Shown piece by piece: positions 60,223-64,000 of a stretch of 64,000 nucleotides of DNA. The DNA lies in NCBI RefSeq assembly GCF_028416635.1, contig NZ_CP114013.1, forward strand, positions 3,906,001-3,970,000, read 5' to 3'. Each line of letters opens with the position of its first letter. The first letter of the stretch is position 1. Both the position numbers and the translations under genes were made by a program. The notes under the pieces are model-generated. The model worked only from the letters and a program-made list of their open reading frames with translations, was not told where the DNA came from and made no database searches. This stretch comes from Baekduia alba. GTDB taxonomy: Bacteria > Actinomycetota > Thermoleophilia > Solirubrobacterales > Solirubrobacteraceae.

Positions 60223-61019
60223 GCGCCGTCCTCCGGCGGGTCGTGGTGGTCGGCGGCACCGAGGCGCCAGTAGCCGGTGACCTTGGTGTAGGCCTTGGGC
60301 AGGCCGCGCTCGTCGCGCAGGTGCGTGCGCAGGCGGCGCGCGGCGTCGGCCTCGCCGGCGACCCAGGCGAAGCCCTCGCCGACGGGCAGCGCGAGGTCGC
60401 GCACGGCGTCCTCGAGCAGCGTCGTCGTCCCGGGCTCCGCGCCGTCGCGGTGCAGCCACGCGAGGCGGACGTCGGCGTCGGTCCGAAGCGCCAGCTCGTC
60501 CGCCGGGCCGTCGACCTCGACCAGGACGATCGCGCGGGCGGCGGGCGGCAGCTCCTCCAGCCGCCGCGCGAGCGCCGGCAGCCCGGTCTCGTCGGCAGCC
60601 AGCAGCCACCAGTCGAAGTCGTCGGACGCGACGCGCGAGCCGCGCGGGCCGACCTGGCCGACGCGCGACCCCGGGCGCGCGGCCGCCGCCCACGTCGCCG
60701 CCGGGCCGTCGCCGTGGACGACCATGTCCACCGTCAACGTCCCGGCCGCGACGTCGAACGCGCGCGGCGTGTAGTCGCGCGCCGGCGGCGCGTCGGGTCC
60801 GCGGCTCAGGCCGTTGGGCCCGAGCTCCGGCAGGACCGGCCGCTGCTCGCCGGGGCGCGGGAACAGGAGCTTGACGTGGTCGTCGGGGGCGGCGGACGCG
60901 AACCCGTCGAGGTCGCCCCGCAGGACGACGCGCCGCAGCCGCGGCGTCAGGTCCGCGACGGAGGCGACCTCCAGCAGCCGGACGCGCAGCGCGTGGCGGA
61001 CGCGGTCGACGGTGGGCAT
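60219..61019 (-). CDS. Siderophore-interacting protein (flavin-dependent ferric reductase)
   Basis: 266 aa from ATG 61019. FAD-binding [12 protein letters not shown] near 82, NAD(P)H-domain start [19 protein letters not shown] near 146, and the C-terminal [19 protein letters not shown] leading to KVTGYWRLG. This is the SIP/ViuB family, which reduces iron in imported ferric siderophores and frees it in the cytoplasm. It overlaps the preceding secreted-protein gene by ATGA. Confidence 0.92.
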   Translation of the reverse strand: MPTVDRVRHALRVRLLEVASVADLTPRLRRVVLRGDLDGFASAAPDDHVKLLFPRPGEQRPVLPELGPNGLSRGPDAPPARDYTPRAFDVAAGTLTVDMVVHGDGPAATWAAAARPGSRVGQVGPRGSRVASDDFDWWLLAADETGLPALARRLEELPPAARAIVLVEVDGPADELALRTDADVRLAWLHRDGAEPGTTTLLEDAVRDLALPVGEGFAWVAGEADAARRLRTHLRDERGLPKAYTKVTGYWRLGAADHHDPPEDGA

Positions 61020-61813
61020 CAGGCGACCTTCAGCGTCAACGACTTCACGATGGCCTTGCCGCCGTCCCACGGCGTCCAGCGCACGGTCGCCGCCAGCCGG
61101 CGGTGCCGCCGCAGCTGCGCCTGGCCGGCCGCGGTGAGCGTGAAGCGGATCGTCCGCGCGCTCTTGGCGCCGAGCGTGACGCGCACCGCGCGCGCCAGCA
61201 CGACGCCGGACTTCGCACGCAGCGACGCGGTGCCGGTCGCGCGCGCCGAGCCGCCGCGCAGGGCGACGGCGACGCGCCCGTCCACGGCCCGCAGCGCCGT
61301 CGAGGCGATGCGTGGCGCGGTGACGGCGGGCGTCGCCGGTGGCACCGGCGCGGTCGGCCCCGGCGCCGTCGTGCCGCCACCGGTCCCGCCGCCGCCGTCG
61401 GGTGCCGGCTGCACGCCGTAGTCCACGTGGATGGAGCGCGCACCGGCGCCGGCCGCCGACAGCAGGCGCACGTTGTGGGTGCCGCTCGTCAGCGCCGCCG
61501 CGTCGGCGGCGCCGACCTGCGCCAGGTCGACCGTCGCGGTGAACGTGCCGTCGGCGCCCGCGTCGGCCGTCGCGAAGACGTCGCCGCCGTCGCCGGTCTT
61601 GACCTTGCCGTCGTCGACCTTGATCGAGACGTGCTCGCCCGCGTCGTAGCCCGTCGCGCTGAACGTGACCGTCCCGCCGGCCGTGACCGTGGCGCTGGTC
61701 AGCGTCACCGTCGCGCCGAGCGGGTTCTCGACCGGGCCGCCGGGCGGCACGGCGACCGCCGGCGCGACCGACACCATCATGATGGCCACCACGGCGGCGA
61801 GGACGACGCGCAT
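61019..61813 (-). CDS. Secreted Ig-like protein, siderophore-operon family copy 3
   Basis: 264 aa. A signal peptide ends near VAPAVAVPPGG; the mature protein starts with PPGGPVENPLGATVTL. An N-terminal beta domain contains VSIKVDDGKVKTGDGGD, then ADGTFTATVDLAQ and GTHNVRLLSAAG, parallel to the two upstream proteins. A Gly/Thr/Pro linker (GGGGTGGGTTAPGPTAP) leads to a second beta domain of about 100 residues. No membrane anchor. GTG 61816 is an alternative start. Function unknown; extracellular iron or siderophore handling is suggested only by operon position. Confidence 0.7.
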   Translation of the reverse strand: MRVVLAAVVAIMMVSVAPAVAVPPGGPVENPLGATVTLTSATVTAGGTVTFSATGYDAGEHVSIKVDDGKVKTGDGGDVFATADAGADGTFTATVDLAQVGAADAAALTSGTHNVRLLSAAGAGARSIHVDYGVQPAPDGGGGTGGGTTAPGPTAPVPPATPAVTAPRIASTALRAVDGRVAVALRGGSARATGTASLRAKSGVVLARAVRVTLGAKSARTIRFTLTAAGQAQLRRHRRLAATVRWTPWDGGKAIVKSLTLKVA

Positions 61814-62565
61814 CACCGCGCTCCCTTCACGTTCACGTTGGCCACCAGGGCGCTCCGGCCCCGCGGCGTCAGGGTCAGCCGGGCGCTCAGCGTCGCGCCG
61901 CCCGCGGCCAGGCGGCGCCGGCCGCTCGCCGTCAGCGCCAGGCGCACGGTGTGCGGCGCGTCGTCGGCGAGCGCGAACGCGCCGCGCGCCAGCGTGACGC
62001 CGGCCGCGCGCAGGTCCGCCGTCCCGCGGACGCCGGCGGCGTCTGCGGCCCGCAGCCTGACCGCCACGCGGCCGGAGCCGGTCCGCAGCGCGGCGGTGCC
62101 GACCACCCGCACCGCGGGCGCGACGACGCGGAACGCCGCCTTCAGGCTGCGCGGCGGCCCGTTGTTGGGGTACTTGCCGCTCGGGCCGGCCAGGAACCGC
62201 AGCCAGTGGTCCTTCGACGGGTCCGCCACGTCGGCGGGCGCCTCGGCGTCGTCGAGCGCCACGGTGCCCTTCAGCGTCCCGTCGGCGGCCGCGGTGAACG
62301 GGCCGATCCCGGCGTCGCCGTGGTCGTCGATCTTCACGTACACCTTCTGCGGCGCGCCGCCCGCGGTGAGGAAGCCGGCCCCGATGAAGCGCACCGCGCC
62401 GCCCGCGGCGGGCACCTGCGGCGTGGCGATCGTCACGGCCGCCGGCGGGCTCCCCGGGTTCTCGGCCGGACCCGTCGGCGGGATCGCGAGCACGCCGGCG
62501 GGCACGGCGGCGCCCAGCAGCGCGCCCGCCACGCAGGCCGTCGTCGCCAGCGAGCGCCGGCTCAT
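61813..62565 (-). CDS. Secreted Ig-like protein, siderophore-operon family copy 2
   Basis: 250 aa. A signal peptide ends near GVLAIPPTGPAENPG. The first domain carries VYVKIDDHGDAGIGPFTAAA, ADGTLKGTVALDD and DHWLRFLAGPSGKYPNNG. A second beta domain (about residues 145-250) parallels that of copy 3. It overlaps the genes on either side by 1-4 nt. I do not know a named family for it. Confidence 0.7.
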   Translation of the reverse strand: MSRRSLATTACVAGALLGAAVPAGVLAIPPTGPAENPGSPPAAVTIATPQVPAAGGAVRFIGAGFLTAGGAPQKVYVKIDDHGDAGIGPFTAAADGTLKGTVALDDAEAPADVADPSKDHWLRFLAGPSGKYPNNGPPRSLKAAFRVVAPAVRVVGTAALRTGSGRVAVRLRAADAAGVRGTADLRAAGVTLARGAFALADDAPHTVRLALTASGRRRLAAGGATLSARLTLTPRGRSALVANVNVKGAR

Positions 62566-62966
62566 CGCGACACCTTGAACGTCGCGCTCTTGACGCTCGT
62601 CGCGGGGTCGGAGGCCAGGAACCGCAGCCAGTGCCGGCCGGCCTTGACCTGCTTGGGCACGCGCACCCAGCCGAAGAAGCGCTTGCCCTTGATCGGGAGG
62701 AGCGCGAGGACGTCGCGGTCGTCGATCTTGACGGTCACCGTCGCGCCCTCGACGGTCCGCGAGGACGTGGACTTCCAGTTCGTGCCGACGACCTTGATGC
62801 GGCCGCCGGCCTTGACGGCGGTGCGGTCGAGGCGGACCTTCGCGCCGTTGTGGGTCGGGGCGGGGCCGCCCGGCGGGATCGCGCTCGCGGCGGGCGCGAG
62901 CGTGACCGCGGCCGCGAGGGCCGCGGCGGCGAGGGCGGTACGGGTTCGGAGTGCGAGAGCAGGCAT
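62562..62966 (-). CDS. Secreted Ig-like protein, siderophore-operon family copy 1 (single domain)
   Basis: 134 aa, first gene of the siderophore operon, with GGAGAGGA before ATG 62966. A signal peptide ends near ASAIPPGGPAPTHNG. One beta domain has GRIKVVGTNWKST, VTVKIDDRDVLALLPIKGKR and GRHWLRFLASDPATS. It is the minimal form of the domain that copies 2 and 3 carry at their N-termini. Being promoter-proximal, it should be the most abundant product if the operon is iron-regulated. Confidence 0.7.
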   Translation of the reverse strand: MPALALRTRTALAAAALAAAVTLAPAASAIPPGGPAPTHNGAKVRLDRTAVKAGGRIKVVGTNWKSTSSRTVEGATVTVKIDDRDVLALLPIKGKRFFGWVRVPKQVKAGRHWLRFLASDPATSVKSATFKVSR

Positions 62967-62991
62967 TGGTCGGTCCTCTCCGTCGGGTGGC

Positions 62992-63041
62992 AGGGCACCC
63001 TTACGGGAGTAGTTAGGGTAATCTGATGTAGGGCACCCTAA
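62992..63041. promoter_or_regulatory. Iron-regulator-like operator between siderophore operon and binding-protein gene
   Basis: Two direct copies of AGGGCACCCT(T/A)A (62992-63003 and 63030-63041) lie in the 90-bp divergent promoter region, along with an inverted pair TTAGGGT (63013-63019) and ACCCTAA (63035-63041). The half-site TTAGG resembles the DtxR/IdeR box (consensus begins TTAGGTTAG), although the full 19-bp match is imperfect. Iron-dependent repression of both transcripts is the expected role. Confidence 0.6.
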
Positions 63042-63056
63042 CAAGGATCTCCAGCG

Positions 63057-64000
63057 ATGCCCTCCTCCCCCATCTCCGGCCCGCGCCCCGCCCTCTTGGC
63101 GCTCGTCGCCGCCCTCGCGGCCGTCGTGTCGGCGTGCGGATCGAGCGACCTGCCGAGCGCCGGCGAGACGCGCACGATCCGCGACGCGCGCGGCACGCAG
63201 GTCGCCGTCCCGACCCGGCCCAAGCGCGTGATCACGCTCAGCGAGCCCACGCTCGACGCCGCGCTGGCGCTCGGCGTCCACCCCATCGCCACGACCAGCG
63301 GCCGCGGGCAGGGCGGCGTCTCCTCCTACCTCGCTCGGCGGGCGCACGGCATCCCGATCCTCGGCGCCCTCGGCCAGCCCAACATCGAGCGCGTCGCCGC
63401 GCTGCGCCCCGACCTCATCCTGGTCGACGGCACCTCCGTCCAGGACGCCTCGATCGTCGACAAGCTGCGGCGCATCGCGCCCACCGCGTACGTCAGCAGG
63501 ACGGCTGAGGACTGGCGCTCGGCGTTCACCGCCACCGCGCGCGTGCTCGACCGCCAGCCCGCCGGCGCCCGCGTGCTCGCGGACTTCGACGCCCGTGTCG
63601 CGCGAGTCCGCGCCGCGCTCGGCGCGAACGCCGCGGCGCGGGTCAGCATCGTGCGCTGGGGCGGCATCGGCCTGCCGTCGGTGCTGATGAAGGAGCTCGC
63701 GGCGGGCCGCGTGCTCGCCGACCTCGGGCTGCGCCGACCGGCCTCCCAGGACCGGCGCGGCCCCGGCCACTCGGTGCCCGTCAGCCTCGAGAACCTGCGC
63801 GCCATCGACGGCGACTGGATGTTCTTCGGCGCGCTGGGCACCGGCGCGACCGGCGGCGTGTCCGAGACGCCCGCCGACCTGACCGCGGCGCGCAAGGCGC
63901 TGACGCTGGCGCGCGACACGCCGGGCTTCACCCGCCTGGACGCGGTGCGCGCCGACCGCGTCGTCGCGGTCGACGGCTCGGCGTGGACCAGCGCCGGCGG
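63057..64000 (+). CDS. Siderophore ABC transporter substrate-binding lipoprotein (truncated by window end)
   Basis: At least 314 residues are visible. The signal peptide has lipobox VVSAC, so it is a membrane-anchored binding protein. RTIRDARGTQVAVPTRPKRVITLSEPTLDAALALG is broken here as RTIRDARGTQVAVPTRPKR and ITLSEPTLDAALALGV; these and ALRPDLILVDG show the FepB/FhuD-type fold with a helical backbone linking two lobes. AAGGA precedes ATG 63057. Divergent from the catechol siderophore operon, it should bring its ferric complex to an ABC importer encoded beyond the edge. Confidence 0.9.
   Translation, partial: MPSSPISGPRPALLALVAALAAVVSACGSSDLPSAGETRTIRDARGTQVAVPTRPKRVITLSEPTLDAALALGVHPIATTSGRGQGGVSSYLARRAHGIPILGALGQPNIERVAALRPDLILVDGTSVQDASIVDKLRRIAPTAYVSRTAEDWRSAFTATARVLDRQPAGARVLADFDARVARVRAALGANAAARVSIVRWGGIGLPSVLMKELAAGRVLADLGLRRPASQDRRGPGHSVPVSLENLRAIDGDWMFFGALGTGATGGVSETPADLTAARKALTLARDTPGFTRLDAVRADRVVAVDGSAWTSAG

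Noticed and set aside
1-64000. tRNA, rRNA, CRISPR array, prophage or intact insertion sequence
   Set aside because: None seen on reading both strands; no transposase, integrase, or tRNA-like fold with conserved arms was found. A tRNAscan/Infernal run would be decisive.

Overview
The window is very GC-rich DNA (roughly 73 percent G+C by eye, with third codon positions almost entirely G or C) from a high-GC actinobacterium. Gene content such as DUF6325, DUF7144, DUF2254, SHOCT and GAP-family proteins, a MASE1 sensor kinase with a NarL-type regulator, cydABDC and many leaderless-looking genes suggests Thermoleophilia (Solirubrobacter/Conexibacter-like). That placement is an inference from style and content; no rRNA is present to test it.

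Region 1 (about 2.3-34 kb) is a stress and membrane-physiology island. It holds a CLC chloride channel, glucose-6-phosphate dehydrogenase, a holin/phosphodiesterase fusion, cytochrome bd oxidase with its CydDC exporter, glutamate decarboxylase, two full DUF7144 membrane proteins and one decayed relative, SHOCT proteins, an AI-2E transporter, an arylsulfatase, a GAP-family protein, DUF2252, a SulP transporter with two HD-hydrolase-like proteins, and several small membrane proteins. A NarL/FixJ response regulator and a MASE1 histidine kinase sit in the middle. Twelve copies of a 21-bp palindrome (half-site CATCAYCCS, 3-nt spacer) precede 17 transcription units here. Every one has a T exactly 26 or 27 nt downstream, inside a -10-like hexamer. 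In ten of the 17 units the start codon lies only 32-36 nt from the palindrome, which implies leaderless mRNAs. In the other seven the gap is 60-77 nt and a Shine-Dalgarno sequence is present. This looks like a DosR-style regulon with a different operator, and the local two-component pair is the obvious candidate regulator.

Region 2 (34-38 kb) is a short ordinary stretch: YihY/BrkB, a LysR regulator divergent from PhzF and RidA, and an OsmC protein.

Region 3 (38-50.5 kb) is rich in sulfur and copper genes: an SsuABC/TauABC-like ABC importer, a CopC-CopD fusion, a TudS-related putative desulfidase, O-acetylhomoserine sulfhydrylase, an isopenicillin-N-synthase-like dioxygenase, a PHP phosphoesterase, a sulfatase with an unusual active-site signature, a Stf0 sulfotransferase and an APS-kinase-like protein that has lost its P-loop.

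Region 4 (50.5-64 kb) is a tightly overlapping minus-strand catechol siderophore operon: isochorismate synthase, EntA, EntE, EntB, a one-module C-A-T-TE synthetase predicted to load serine, MbtH, a siderophore-interacting reductase, a flavin monooxygenase, and three related secreted proteins of unknown function at the promoter-proximal end. A divergent siderophore-binding lipoprotein runs off the window edge. The shared promoter region carries repeated TTAGGGT/ACCCTAA elements that resemble an iron-regulator (DtxR/IdeR-type) operator.
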